From NCBI GenBank assembly GCA_951812925.1, contig OX638368.1, forward strand, positions 77,606,909-77,670,908: 64,000 nucleotides of DNA. Direction: 5' to 3'. Shown one piece after another: positions 32,331-43,777 of this stretch (the first letter of the stretch is position 1; each line of letters begins with the position of its first letter). Below the pieces are notes generated by a model. The model ran no database searches, was not told the origin of the DNA, and saw only the letters and a program-made list of their open reading frames with translations. This DNA comes from Calliopum simillimum (Eukaryota > Arthropoda > Insecta > Diptera > Lauxaniidae). Both the position numbers and the translations under genes were made by a program.

Positions 32331-32892
32331 TGCTAATCATTTGCGGAATCAAATTGCTAGTGTTCTCGAAGAGGATATCAAAAACGATCAGAGCTCTCTT
32401 AATGTTATTGGGGCTTTTAATTCGGTGAGTGTTGCTTTTGAATATGATTTCGTTGAAAGAGCAAAGTTTTATCGTATTCATTCTCTTTTTGACACCGGTA
32501 GTTCAATTAGTTGCATCAATAGATCATTTGTCCCTTCGAACTTGTGTGAAATAGACAATTCTCAGTCAACTACTTATTATGGCATTGGAGAACAAAAACT
32601 TGAAATTTTAAATGAAATCGAATGCTTTATTAAATTCGAAAACCAAGTCAAACAAGTCAAACAAATTAAACTTTTTGTCCTTTCTGACGAAATGATGCTT
32701 TTACCAGTTATTTTGGGACGAAATTTTTTGAACAGTTTTAATATAGAATTGACAAGAATATGTCTCAGTTATACTATAGAAAAACTTTTATTACTCAATA
32801 AATCTAAACTTTGCACTAACAAACTTAAGGATTCTCTGAAAGTTCTTGAAAAATTCAACCTCCTACACGATTTTTCAACGCTTTATAAATAG
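32331..32892 (+). pseudogene. pol: mdg3-like protease region
   Basis: Reads in one frame with the second zinc knuckle. It contains the aspartic protease motif FDTGSSISCINRS (about 32488) and, further on, LPVILGRNFL (about 32700-32730), the second conserved strand of retroviral-type proteases. The frame then runs into AT-rich sequence and a stop at 32890; the RT N-terminal two thirds are deleted between about 32830 and 32865. Confidence 0.7.
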
Positions 32893-33216
32893 TATTTTTC
32901 GGGACCTTACTGATTCTAAGAAAATTATAATTTATATGAACGATATTTTGATAGCTACTTCTAGTTTTGATGAACATAAAGCTTTACTCAGAACTGTTCT
33001 AGAAAGGATAACTACCCGTGATTTGAAACTGAATATTTCGAAGTGTAAATTTGGGGTATTCTATATCATCTTCAGGAATTTTTCTTAGTGAATCCAATAT
33101 TGCAGCTATAACCAAATCATGTACACGTATAGGACTGTTTTCATATTTTCGACGATTTGTTCCATCATTTTCTACAATTGCAAAGCCACTCCAAGATTTA
33201 TTAAAAAGGAATACTG
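32850..33216 (+). pseudogene. pol: mdg3-like reverse transcriptase, palm end and connection
   Basis: FQRFINSIFRDLTDSKKIII leads to YMNDILIA, where the catalytic Y-x-D-D has become YMND, then LKLNISKCKFG, a frame change near 33055, and FSYFRRFVPSFSTIAKPLQD in another frame. The RT fingers are missing and the catalytic aspartate is lost. The sequence stops matching RT after LLKRNT at about 33216. Confidence 0.75.
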
Positions 33217-33650
33217 TGTAGCGTGTGTCTGTCGCATTTGAAAAATTCATACATATCCCTAAACCGTATCTTAAGTAAAAGATACTAATTTGCCACAAAG
33301 AAGAATGAACAAAAAAGTAGATTGATTCTTCGTAACATCTGTGCAGTAAATTTTGCATATGCCATGTTGTTGTTGTTATTGCCCAAAAATTTCTTTTATA
33401 TGCTTAGTAGTTAAAAAACTATGTTAAAAAAAAGAACTGTGTGGTGTAAAAACAAAAAAAAAAAAAAACAACCAAAACACAAAAATTCTGCAAAAAAAAA
33501 AGGTAAACAATGAGCGAGGCCATAACCAAAAGGTTTTTTTTACTGCACTAATAAACACACACACGAGACGGTCGAATTGCAATGATCCATGTTCGTGGAT
33601 TAGAAAGAATCAAAACAAAAGAGTTAGAAGTTTTTATTTGAGATCAATTA
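33217..33650. other. No gene seen
   Basis: AT-rich sequence with A tracts and a short (AC)n run near 33556. It is the left edge of the 8.9 kb block that splits the retrotransposon pol gene. No ends typical of a transposon could be fixed. Confidence 0.4.
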
Positions 33651-33652
33651 TA

Positions 33653-34991
33653 GCCCAGGAAAATAAGACGAAAAAAGAGCTTCTGTGCGAAAAAATTCCC
33701 AGCGGAAATTTTTCACCGGAATTGTCTTTATTTATGCATGATACACAAACTGTGAAAAGTCCATTGCAAAGTCGTGTGCGCATAAAAAGTTATTCGGGCT
33801 CAAAGGTCGCTAAAATATGTTTTTTGCAAATATCTCGCTAATGCTAACTTTTACAGAAAAATGTTGGTCTCCAATTTTGTAGCACAAGAAATTTCCTACA
33901 AAAGTACGTTAAAAGTATTTGCGTACGACTTTTAGTTTAGGAGATCACCCAATTTAAAAAGTTGTTAACAGTTATGATATGAAATACTACCTATGAGTTC
34001 ATATTAAAATATCTTACTTTTTAAATTGCAATAACTCTTCAATGAGAAATTGTACAAACAAAATTAAAATGCCGTTTGAAAGATAATTTAATTTTCTATA
34101 TACCGTACAAAATTTTTTTTTCGAACGGCTCATGACCTTAAAAATATTCTTGAATAACCGTTAAGGCTTCGAAATTACTGGTTTTTTAAGGATATCTGCG
34201 AATTGGTAAGTACTACGATAAAAAGTAATGGGGCCAAATTTGTAGAGAATTACAAGATCTACAAAAAACAAGCGGTATGTGTACACATAAAAGTAACCGT
34301 TTAGAAGATATTCCAAAAAAACCCTTAAAATGCCAAAAAACCGGTTTCTATTGAATATCTTCTATACGGTTACTTCTATGTGTACACATATCGCTTATTT
34401 ATTGTAGATCTTGTAATTCTCTACAAATTTTGTCCCATTACTTTTTATCGTAGTACTTACCAATTCGGAGATATCTTTAAAAAACCAGTAATTTCGAAGC
34501 CTTAACGGTTATTCAAGAATATTTTTAAGGTCATGAGCCGTTCGAAAAAAAATTTTGTACGGTATATAGAAAATTTAATTATCTTTCAAACGGCATTTTA
34601 ATTTTGTTTATACAACTTCTCATTGAAGAGTTATTGCAATTTAAAAAGTAAGATATTTTAATACGAACTCATAGGTAGTATTTCATATCATAACTGTAAA
34701 CAACTTTTTAAATTGGGTGATCTCCTAAACTAGAAGTCGTACGAAAATACTTTTGTAGGAAATTTCCTGTGCTACAAAACTGGAGACCAACATTTTTCTG
34801 TAAAAGTTAGCATTAGCGAGATATTTGCAAAAAACATATTTTAGCGACCTTTGAGCCCGAATAACTTTTAATGCGCACACGACTTTGCAATGGACTTTTC
34901 ACAGTTTGTGTATCATGCATAAATAAAGACAATTCCGGTGAAAAATTTCCACTGGGATTTTTTTCGCAGAAAATGTCTCATTTTCCTGGGC
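33653..34991. mobile_element. Near-perfect 1.34 kb palindrome, Tc1-type MITE
   Basis: Begins GCCCAGGAAAATAAGAC, ends with its inverse, and is flanked by TA (33651-33652, 34992-34993). The two arms of about 670 bp meet near 34325 with almost no spacer. The left arm is the same sequence as 63149-63755, where it is followed by Tc1-like transposase sequence. It is therefore an arm-only derivative of that family. Confidence 0.88.
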
Positions 34992-34993
34992 TA

Positions 34994-35403
34994 TTAGAAA
35001 ACACACTGAACTTTTTGTTGCAGTCATATGCGTCTGCGCGCCTGATACCATGGTTGGGTAAAGATATGTTTCATTACGCTTTCGGTTCCTGATATTTTTT
35101 TTTTGTAGATAATAGGTGCGTTTTTTTCGGCATTCTATCTGGATTTTCTTTAGCACTTTACGATAAATGTATGGGAAAGCAACAACAAATAGCGCTAAGC
35201 TAATGCACGTTAAATTAAAGTGGTAAGCTCCGCGGCTAAATATTGTTGCCGTTTGACACCGTTTTTTATTGATTATTAATCGGGTTTTTTTAATCGGTAA
35301 TTGTGACTTCGCACTTGTTATCGATTGTAAGTTGACATTTGTGTATTGTTGACATTTGTATTGTTTTTTTTTTATTAAAAAATATTAAGAAGTGTAATTG
35401 AAA
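34994..35403 (+). other. Upstream flank of RRP12 copy B
   Basis: AT-rich with no coding content. It precedes the RRP12 start codon and may be the original RRP12 promoter region carried along. No core promoter element was assigned. Confidence 0.3.
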
Positions 35404-36910
35404 ATGGCTAAAATTCGTTCAAAACTTAAGCGTCATACCAAATGTAAAAGCTAGGGACGAGGCCTTTCGTCAACTTCAAATCCAGAGCAGATGAAACATC
35501 GGATGAAGGCAAAGTCGCGTTTCTTTCAACCAAATTTGAATATGGGTAAGAAAATTGCTTTATTCAGTAAAAAAAAATGCATTAATTTATAAATTATAGT
35601 GGCAGGAGATGCAGATGCAACTGGCCTAACATTGGAAGCGGTGCAAAAACATGAACAGCGTCAAATGTACAACGCCGAAGCCACAGTAAATGACATCGCA
35701 GGAAGCTTGAAATCTTTCAATATGGATGATGATGCTGATGAGGATATGTCCGAAACACAACACGGCACATTTAAGACTTTCAAAACATTTGCATCCAACT
35801 ACAGCACTTGTACCAACATGAGCTTTAAAAAATTGCCCGTCGGCTTTAGAGGTTCTTCAGATTTGCATAAGGAAATGTTGGCCATATTAACAGCGCTGAC
35901 GGAAATAATAAAAGAATGTGGCGGTACAGAATCATCTACAGAATATTTTATTTTATTAATGCAACGAATAGAGGCAAGCACTGAGGAGCAGGATATTATT
36001 GCTGGTGTGTCTTTATTGGGTATGGGTATAAAATCAGTGCCAGCACCAGTACTTCGTAAAAGTTTCGGAGAGACTGCACAAACGCTGTTGTCGTTGTTGC
36101 AGCGTTTTATGGAGACAACAAATCAATCTGTCATTAAATACATCATTGGCTGCCTGTCAGTGTTGTTGCGTGCACAAGATTATGCGACCTGGAGTTATAG
36201 CTCAACTTGGCAGTATATTGATGCGATACTCTCATTTACGACGCATTTAAAACCAAAAGTAGGTAGTTTTGGATTAATTTTTCAATTATGTACTTACTAA
36301 ATTCTTTTAATATACATAGATACGCAAAGCACCACAACATGCAATTGTGTCCATAGTACATGGCAGTTCATTTATGAAAACTTCCAACTCTAATGATGAA
36401 AATGGTGATGACAATGAGGCATCTGCAGCAACCAGTACTAATGGAAATTAAATAAAAATAAAATCTCATCCTGCTAGCTAATGATGCTGCTAGCATGCAC
36501 TCTGGTAAATCTTCTACCTCGCGTTATAGTGCTGGTGGCAAGGGTATACATCGACCTGTTGGGGCCAGTAATGCAGTTTCGATGAAATCGGATTGTACAG
36601 CTAAATCGGGCAAATCAGCATATTCAGGTTCACTACTACTACTCATCGAAAAAGGCAAAAGGTGATACGAAAAAAAAGGCAAAGTAGATCCATACACTAA
36701 CATACCATTGAGTAGAAATTCCTTAAATAAACGGTAAAATGAGTTGAGACTATTCAAAATCATAATCTTAATAATGAATTCTTTTTTAATTTGATATATA
36801 GTTCACGTGCCCAAAATTCACGTGCGATTAAAAACGCTGTTAAAAATTCACGCAAAGGAGCATTCAAAGGTGTGAAAAACAAGATACAAAAATCTTATAA
36901 AAAAGAAATG
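35404..36910 (+). pseudogene. Rrp12: RRP12 copy B: N-terminal exons fused to last exons
   Basis: Exon 1 (35404-35545) starts MAKIRSKLKRHTKCKS, then a TAG where RRP12 normally has tryptophan, then NPEQMKHRMKAKSRFFQPNL. Exon 2 (35600-36258) is open and long, with ADATGLTLEAVQKHEQRQMY and HEAT-repeat-like SVIKYIIGCLSVLLRAQDYA. Exon 3 (from 36320) reads IRKAPQHAIVSIVHGSSFMK and stops near 36451. From 36473 the sequence jumps to the C-terminal exons, about 85-90% alike to copy A by eye (GKGIHRPVGASNAVSMKS, IPLSRNSL, RKGAFKGVKNKIQK). The middle of the protein, most of its length, is missing. Introns are kept, so this is a DNA-level copy. Not functional. Confidence 0.82.
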
Positions 36911-37189
36911 ATTGCGGGTTTCTTTTTGAAATCTAAAGTTGATATTTTATTGTAAAAAGCTTGTAAAAAAAAAACAGTTTGAAAGCAAGGCGTGTTAAAT
37001 TAATTACTGTATAAAATAAAGTTCATTATTACTATGTAAACTAAATAATTCATATTTTTTAAAAGTTTATAGTTATTTGGAACGTTAAACACATTAAAAG
37101 TATTAAAATAACTTCTGGCTGTAAATGACCTGAGAAAATTGCTGAATACATTTATTTTTGCATACAAAAGTTGAACTCGTCTTTGAATG

Positions 37190-37835
37190 AATAACACATA
37201 CAGTTTATTTAAATCGTCAAAGTATTGCTTCTCAATCAGGCCTGTTCTGTAATCCTCGTGGTTTCAATTACTTTTCACTTAGGAGGTTTTTTTGATGAAA
37301 ATGGTGAGTCACACGATAAAAAGTATTAAAATCTTTTTTGAGGAAAATTACAGATTCTACAAATAACATTGACTTGCATCAACAAAAAAGTAACCGTTTA
37401 GGAAACATTCTTAAAAAACTGCAAAAAGTCGAAAAATTCGACTTTACCGAATATTTACTTTTTAATAAATACTAATGAATATTATTTGTAGAACCTGTAA
37501 TTCTCCACAAAAAAAGATTCTTATACTTTTTATAGTGTGACTCACCATTTTCATCCAAAAAACCTCCTAAGTGAAAAGTAATTGAAACCACGAGGATTAC
37601 AGAACAGGCCTGAATATTTGTCGTTGTCCACTTATCATCTGGATTGACTCCAGCCATTGCCTCCTCACGAAGATACAATTTATTCTTGTCATCTAATAAA
37701 ATTATCGTATGCGTACGACTGCCATAACTGGCTTCTGGTATATGCACCAGAAGGTTCTCCACAATTTGGTGCTCGTCGTTGATGATAAACTATTACCAAA
37801 ACCAAAGTAGCGACCTTCTTCATATTGATCAAGAC
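37190..37835 (-). pseudogene. Tango2-like C-terminal fragment, split by a MITE
   Basis: Minus-strand reading gives QYEEGRYFGFGNS, a frame change, QRRAPNCGEPSG, another frame change, VHIPEASYGSRTHTIILLDD, NKLYLREEAMAG and DDKWTTTNI. After the foldback 37237-37612 it resumes as EKQYFDDLNKLYV. The order GFGNS ... RRAPNWGE ... YGSRTH ... VD ... IEK is that of the TANGO2 (NRDE) family C-terminus as I recall it. Frameshifts show it is dead. It follows p32-like sequence directly. Confidence 0.6.
37237..37612. mobile_element. 376-bp foldback MITE
   Basis: Arms begin CAGGCCTGTTCTGTAATCCT and match over about 110 bp or more in inverse orientation; aat is duplicated at both sides. It carries the atggtgagtcacac motif also found at the ends of the 3942-4832 foldback. 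It splits the Tango2-like fragment. Confidence 0.82.
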
Positions 37836-38506
37836 CCAGTGGTACATTGCTGCAAAGTGGTCAGACAATTTTTCAACAAATTCATTGCTGATACCCTTCT
37901 CTTCAAGTAAATTCATAAGTAAATCATATAGACAACCATCGAGCACATCTCCGGCAACAGCAACAGCGTATACTTTATCATTTCACTCGCTTTCAAAAAT
38001 GCACCTTTCAACAATTTTTTGGTCATTATATTCGCCTTCCTGTGGTGTTCCTTGTAGGAAATTGTGGCTTGCTACGCATTTCACCCATTCGGGTTTATCA
38101 GCATTTGGATCAATTTCGGGTTCTTCCTCAGTGTCAACTGTATGATTTACGTTGAAACTGACGACAACAACGGCTCTACATCAGCGCCTTGCAATTTAAC
38201 AGTGAATCCATCCAAAGCAGTTGGCACAGCTTTGGCTTTTTCTGCCTTACGCTCTGCGACAATTTCTTCAGTTAAAAACTCAACCAATTCGCGTTCACCC
38301 TTGGTGTGAATGTGATGTTTAATACCACAACCGCAGCTGCACCCTAAGCTTGGCTTTTCAACATTTAAATCCTAATATTGTTGGATTTTTCGACATGTGC
38401 CAAATGCTGTAAGGTTGCACTTACCGAAAACATTTTTCAGCGAATTTGCCTTGGCACTGGCGGCGATATTGAAAAAACGTAATGTGGCTTTGTTCAAATT
38501 ATTCAT
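37836..38506 (-). pseudogene. p32 (C1QBP/MAM33 family) pseudogene
   Basis: Starts MNNLNKATLRFFNIAASAKA (a mitochondrial-targeting-like N-terminus) at 38506. Then, in shifting frames: HTKGERELVEFLTEEIVAER, ALDGFTVKLQGADVE, HTVDTEEEPEIDPNADKP, FLQGTPQEGEYND and LDGCLYDLLMNLLEEKGISN. These match the mitochondrial acidic matrix protein p32 in order. Several frameshifts and stops kill it. Sequence between the acidic loop and the C-terminal helices is shortened. It appears joined to a Tango2-like fragment at about 37835. Confidence 0.72.
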
Positions 38507-38730
38507 TTTTCTGTATTTTTAGAAAACTATTTAATTTCTTTCAAAGTTAACCAAAAAACAAAAAACCAAAACATAAACAAATGTCAGCTGTTAATAAAGA
38601 AGAACATAATTTTCGAAAGTGCTATTCACAATGCAGCGTTTTGTTCGACCACAGTTAGCACATTTAAGCCCACTTTAAGCCCACTTGCCACGAAAACGAA
38701 CCTAATGTTTCTGTAATTTGGTGTCAAAAG

Positions 38731-39590
38731 GCCTTTTTACATTAACAATCTAGCCATCAATATGCCAATGATGCCAAGTTCACTTTTTTTCATCAATCTG
38801 AGAATGTATGCAGATTGATGAGAAACTGTTAATGTAAACCTTTTTTTCATCAATCTGAGAATGTATGCAAATTGATGAGAAACTGTTAATGTAAACATGT
38901 AAACACTCATCTGTATTGACAATCTGATTGCCGAAAAACAAAATTTTTTGACTTTCTGCTGTATTGATGACTTTATTGATAGGTAGGTTGACAGTGTAAA
39001 CGCAATGAAAATTTTTCAGTACACTTTTAGTCAGTTAAGAAATGATTTCAACAGGTACACATCGTGCGGAAATGAAAATGGCTTGCATATATGATTTGTT
39101 TTTAATCAAAAACGGATAGTTTAATGATTTTGGTTTTCGCTGAAGCTTAATGGGAGCTTCAAGAGAACCTTTTAATTTTTTGAGTGGGACAAAATCAATT
39201 TACTGAAACCTGATTGTTATTATTTTTATCAAAGGTTATTAGTTTTAATTTAAAAAAAAAGATTTCAATAAAAAAATTTTAATAAACGGCCAAAACCCAT
39301 ATTTTTGGTGATAAAGTGGGTTCGGAAATGATAAATTGTTGCTGTGGACCCATTTAAATAAATTAATGGTGTAAATTTTGATACTTCCACAGTTTTTTAT
39401 TAATTTATTTCTGTTATTTCCATCAGCATATCAATTTCTGTCATAAAAATTGCATCCGCTGTTGCTTTGTTTCCTCTTTGGCGTACAAAGCAACACTAAA
39501 TATTGGCAGTTTATTGAACATGTAAACACAAACTCGATATGACATATTGATGGCCAGTTTGATGGCTACACTGATAATGTAAAAGGGGCT
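38731..39590. mobile_element. Inverted-repeat element, about 0.86 kb, with a 68-bp tandem duplication
   Basis: Left end gcctttttacattaacaatc then tagccatcaatatg; right end catattgatggccag and gatggctacactgataatgtaaaaggggc. These are imperfect inverted repeats of about 35 bp. Near the left end ttttttcatcaatctgagaa...ctgttaatgtaaac is tandemly duplicated (38787-38915). Non-coding; borders approximate. Confidence 0.6.
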
Positions 39591-42084
39591 AAAGACATCC
39601 TTGGTATGCCAAGGACATAAAAAAATATTTATGAAAAGGTTTAAAAAAGAAAATAAAATTTCTTCATTTAACTAATGTAAAAAAAAAAAATAAATAATTT
39701 CAAATACGGGTAGTTTTTTTTGCATTGGCAAAAATAACGAAATTCGCTTTTACTAACCTATTTATGAAAAATTGCAATGCATTAGCCTATGTATAACAAA
39801 TTTGAATTCCAAGGCTCTTTTAGCTAAGGAACTGTTACGATTACCCGATAGGCAATCACGTAATTTTCAGAACTACCAACATCTTATCCCGACTGTATTT
39901 GAAATAAAAAGGAAGGTGACGAAATGCGTTCGTTTTTAGCAGCATAAATCGTCGAGCATTTAAAATTTAAAATCGTTTTCGTCATTTCCCTTAAAAAGAA
40001 ATAAAGTCGTGAAACTTAATCCTTGCAATTGTCCAAGTAAAGGACATTTAAAAATTCAAAAAAAAAAAAAATAAATCAATAAAAAACTTTTTTTTTTAAA
40101 AAAACTTTTGAAATTGCAAGTGCGCGAAGTTTATTTACGCGAGATCGAAGTGAACAAAAGAAATAAAAATAAAAAGTATTTTATTAACTAAAAGTAAAAT
40201 TTTTAATAAAATAAAAAGAAATAGTGTTCACATAAACTAAAGATCCGCGAAGGACATTGTAACGAAACAAATTTATGCCTGTTTCAAATAGTACACTAAA
40301 GTTGTCAGAAAATTGAAACAAAAATGATTTAAAACAAAACGATTTAAAACATATAAAAACGAAAAAAATTTTTAAATATTTTCTGACGTAAAATAGCAAA
40401 AAAAAAAAAAAAACAATACATAAAATTTTTCTGTGAGATTAAATTTATCCAAGAGGAAATGCATCTAAAGACGAGTCCTGCATGAGAAGCGGAAGACAAA
40501 AATCTTGACCGAGTCCTGAGAGGATCCTGTGTTTTTCCTTAATTAAGGAGCACCAGCTTTATTTTAAAAGATTTATTTTTTTAGCATATTTTGGTAGTAA
40601 AATTAAAAACAGTGGAAGTAAAAATAGTTTAAAAGGATTTATTTAATAAAAAGACAAAAAAAAAAAAAAACAATAAAATAAGGAAAATTTAGATACTTAC
40701 TTAAAAAAAGAAAAAAAAAAAAATTAATAAAAATTTTTATATTAGAAAAAAAGAATTTGAAAAAAAAAAAATAAATTTTTCTTTAGTATTGTAAGGATTT
40801 TTGTTTTGTACAATTTTTTATTGTAAAATTTATACAACCTTTAGGAATTTGTTTTTGAGCATTAAGTTTAAAATTTTTGAAGACCCCCATTATCCCTTTA
40901 GAGAGCTCTTTCGAGGTAGGGTGTTTTGGTTTGAAAAGTATAAGGATATTTCAAAAAATTAAATCATATCAGTTTTTTTTTATTGAAGGCCTTATAAATG
41001 GTACAAAATTTCGGTTGTATAGGTTAATTTAGTGTTTTTGAAATCGTTAAAGAAAAAAATAAATTTTCTAGCTTTCGTATGTATATTATATTTAAGTATT
41101 AGAATTAAATATTTTTTTCTCTTTGTTAGTTTTTTTGAGATATTGTTATTTTATGGTTTGTTCTTAATGTTTTTGCTTTGTTAAAGACTAATACTGCTGA
41201 TTATAAAGATTAATTTTTTATTTTGATTTTATTTTATGAAATGTAATGCAAAGTACTATACAAAAGAAAAATATCTACGTATAAATCCTAATTTCAAGAA
41301 AATTTAAAATATTTAATAAAATTGTAAAGTAAAATTTACTCAGTCAAACGAATTTCGTCATCTTTCTTTTTAATTAAAGATTTACGGATTTTGGTAGTTC
41401 TGGAAAACTTAGGGTGATGGTTTGCGCGTGATAAAAAAATTGCCTAAAAGAAAAAACTTAAAATTTAGGGTGTTCTACAAAGAAAAATAGTTTATTGTTT
41501 TTTGGTAAAAAAAAGAGTTCAGTGTGGTTCATTTTGAAAAATGATATATTTGCTTTGTTTTGATTTTAAGGGAAAACGAGTATGAAATCGTAAAAATGTT
41601 TTGAACGATTCTTTATTTTTTTTTTTTGTGGCTATTATTTTCGGTTTATTTTTTTTTTGATTTTTGTGGTTTAAAAAAAAAATTAGTATGATTGGCTAAA
41701 GTCTCGTTTTGGGGGAACTACGGGGATAATAAAAGAGTAATGAGGCTGCGATAAAAGACCAATTTGTAAAGGTTTACGTGCCTTACATATTTGTCCATGT
41801 TTGGTGTGGCCCAAAAAAATAAAATAAGCCACCAGGGTAGGGAGGGTACGCGAAAAGGGTATGACATCGGCCCTGAACAAAAGTAAAATTTTTGCATGTG
41901 ATTACCGCCATAGTTTTTTTTTTGTGATTTGTCTGTTTTATATGATAACTAAAGGTGTCCGTTGGCACAAGATTTTTTTTTTATTGTCCGTCCTACGATC
42001 GGAAGTGTCAAAGGGCGAACAACTACGCCCATGCATTTACTGAGCTTGCTATGCCGGACAGACGCTTCCGATACGATGACTAAG
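39591..42084. other. AT-rich block, no gene recognised
   Basis: Long A and T tracts. A weak inverted pair (about 39860-39930 against 41340-41425, sharing cagaactaccaa and gacgaaat) suggests a decayed element. The sequence 41985-42080 has imperfect inverted cggaag/cttccg motifs. It is the right edge of the block that splits the retrotransposon pol gene. Confidence 0.4.
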
Positions 42085-42507
42085 GGGAAGGTAACAACTG
42101 ATTTCAATATTAACGAACGTTGTACTGAAGCTTTCGAAGAACTAAAAAGTAGGTTAATAAAGGCTCCTTCCTATCCTTGCTATTTATAGTCCAACTAAAG
42201 AAACAGAGCTGCATTGCGACGCTAGTTCAATTGGTTTTGGTGCAATTTTATTACAACGCCAAGTTGACGGCAAATTACTTCCGATTTTTCCGATTTCATA
42301 TTTTTCGAAAACCACTTCTGCGTCTGAATCTAAACATCATAGTTTTGAGCTAGAGACTGTTGCAATTATATATGTATTAAAACGATTTAGAGTGTATTTA
42401 GAAGGAAATCCTTCCAAAATCGTTACTGATTGCAATTCTTTAACGATGACTTTAGCAAAGAAGCAAGTCAATCCTAGCTAGATGGGCATTAGAGCTAGAA
42501 AATTATA
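42085..42507 (+). pseudogene. pol: mdg3-like RNase H region
   Basis: Reads CTEAFEELKSRLIKAPSYP, a stop, then IYSPTKETELHCDASSIGFG, AILLQRQVDGKLLPI, SYFSKTTSASESKHHSFELE and RFRVYLEGNPSKIVTDCNSL. This is the RT connection and RNase H of a Ty3-type element with CDAS and TDCNSL active-site strands. A stop follows NPS, and the frame is resumed after the mariner at 43401 (LELEN then NYKIQH). Confidence 0.75.
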
Positions 42508-43400
42508 TTGGGTGTATGCATTAATTTCCATCGTTTTTTTTTTTTTATTTGAGACTATGTTTAAAGAAAATGGTACAATGTATTTTATTCAAAGTATTGC
42601 CCATCGCAAGTCACTATTTTTTCCCATCTTTCTGGCAATTTATGGATTCCATCCCAGAAAAACTGCGCCGGCTTGGCGGCCAAAAACGAATCGAGCCAAT
42701 TTTCGATATCTTGAACTTAAGTGAAGCGTATTCCTGATAGGGCATTCTGCATCGATCGGAACAAATGGTAGTCTGATGGTGCAAGGTCTGGGCTATAAGG
42801 CGGGTGAGGCAAAATTTGTATAGATTTCCCATCCGTTGTTTTCCAGGTAATTTTTGACTGGGGCAGCAATATGTGGCCGAGCGTTATCGTGGTGGAAAAT
42901 GATTGACTCGTGTCTGGTCGCATACGTTGGCCGCTCTGCCTGGATTTTCTGCTTCATTTGGATCAATTGTTGACGATAGAGTTGAGCATTAATATTTTGG
43001 CCACCTGACAACAGCTCATAATGGATCACGCCTAGCTGGTCCTGACCAGGACGTTCTTTGTCTTCGACATCAAAATCACCACTTTTAAACCGTTGAAACC
43101 ACTCACGACAGCTTGATTCAGCTGGAGCATAGTCCCCATAAACTTCTACAAGAATGCGATGACTTTCGGCAACTGTTTTCTTTGAAATATAGTAGTGAAG
43201 TAAAAATTCCCGCAAATGTTGCTTTTTCGGCACGAACTCGGACATTTTGAAGCACAGTAAAATTTATGATGCGGATGAAATGCAGAGTTGTTGACAGATG
43301 CCTAAGCTTCAGATATGACGTTTCTGATTTAACATTTAAGTCACCATGTATTGATCGCGTCATCTTTTGAAAAACGATGGAAATTAATGCATACACCCAA
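42508..43400 (-). mobile_element. mariner element, internally deleted
   Basis: Ends TTGGGTGTATGCATTAATTT in inverted orientation (about 32 bp), flanked by TA (42506-42507, 43401-43402). Length 893 bp against about 1.3 kb for a full mariner. It lies between RNase H and integrase of the retrotransposon. The target codons are restored when it is removed. Confidence 0.92.
42600..43245 (-). pseudogene. mariner transposase, deleted and frameshifted
   Basis: Starts MSEFVPKKQHLREFLLHYYI with the helix-turn-helix region (KTVAESHRILVEVYGDYAP, CREWFQRFKSGDFDVEDKER). An internal deletion follows PGQ, removing the segment with the first catalytic aspartate. It then reads LLSGGQNINAQLYRQQLIQM and HHDNARPH (second aspartate). 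A frameshift near 42830 leads to YSPDLAPSDYHLF (third aspartate, D34D type) in another frame. It cannot be active. Confidence 0.88.
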
Positions 43401-43777
43401 TAATTATAAAATCCAGCATCGTAAGTTGGTGTAATATTGAATGCAAATGATGTTGACTTTCAAATTCAAGTAGCGCAAGAACGAGATTTAGTTATAAAGA
43501 ATTTAAGAGCTTCTATGGAAATTGATGCGGCAAAAGGTTTTGAATTAATTGTTGGCTTATTCTTTAAAGTAAAAAATGATGGACGGAAAACACTGTACGT
43601 GACGAAAGAAATGGAGGATAATGTGATTCGGTTAATTCATGAAAAATTAGGGCATCAAGCAAAAATTAAAATTAGTTCATTTTATGCATGAAAAAATACC
43701 AAATTTTGTGCAAAATTTTCTGAAATGTATTATGTACTCTGTACCAGGGGGACACTTGGAACAAAATTTATATAACA
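43401..43777 (+). pseudogene. pol: mdg3-like integrase N-terminal zinc domain
   Basis: Includes DFQIQVAQERDLVIKNLRAS, RKTLYVTKEMEDNVIRLIHE and KLGHQAKIKISS, the HHCC-type zinc-binding start of integrase. A frame change leads to FVQNFLKCIMYSVPGG, which holds only one of the two expected cysteines in view. The coding stops at the 7.1 kb element inserted at 43781. Confidence 0.65.

Noticed and set aside
41683..42043. Cluster of short frames on both strands
   Set aside because: No motif, mutually overlapping, in an AT-rich block without splice or start support.
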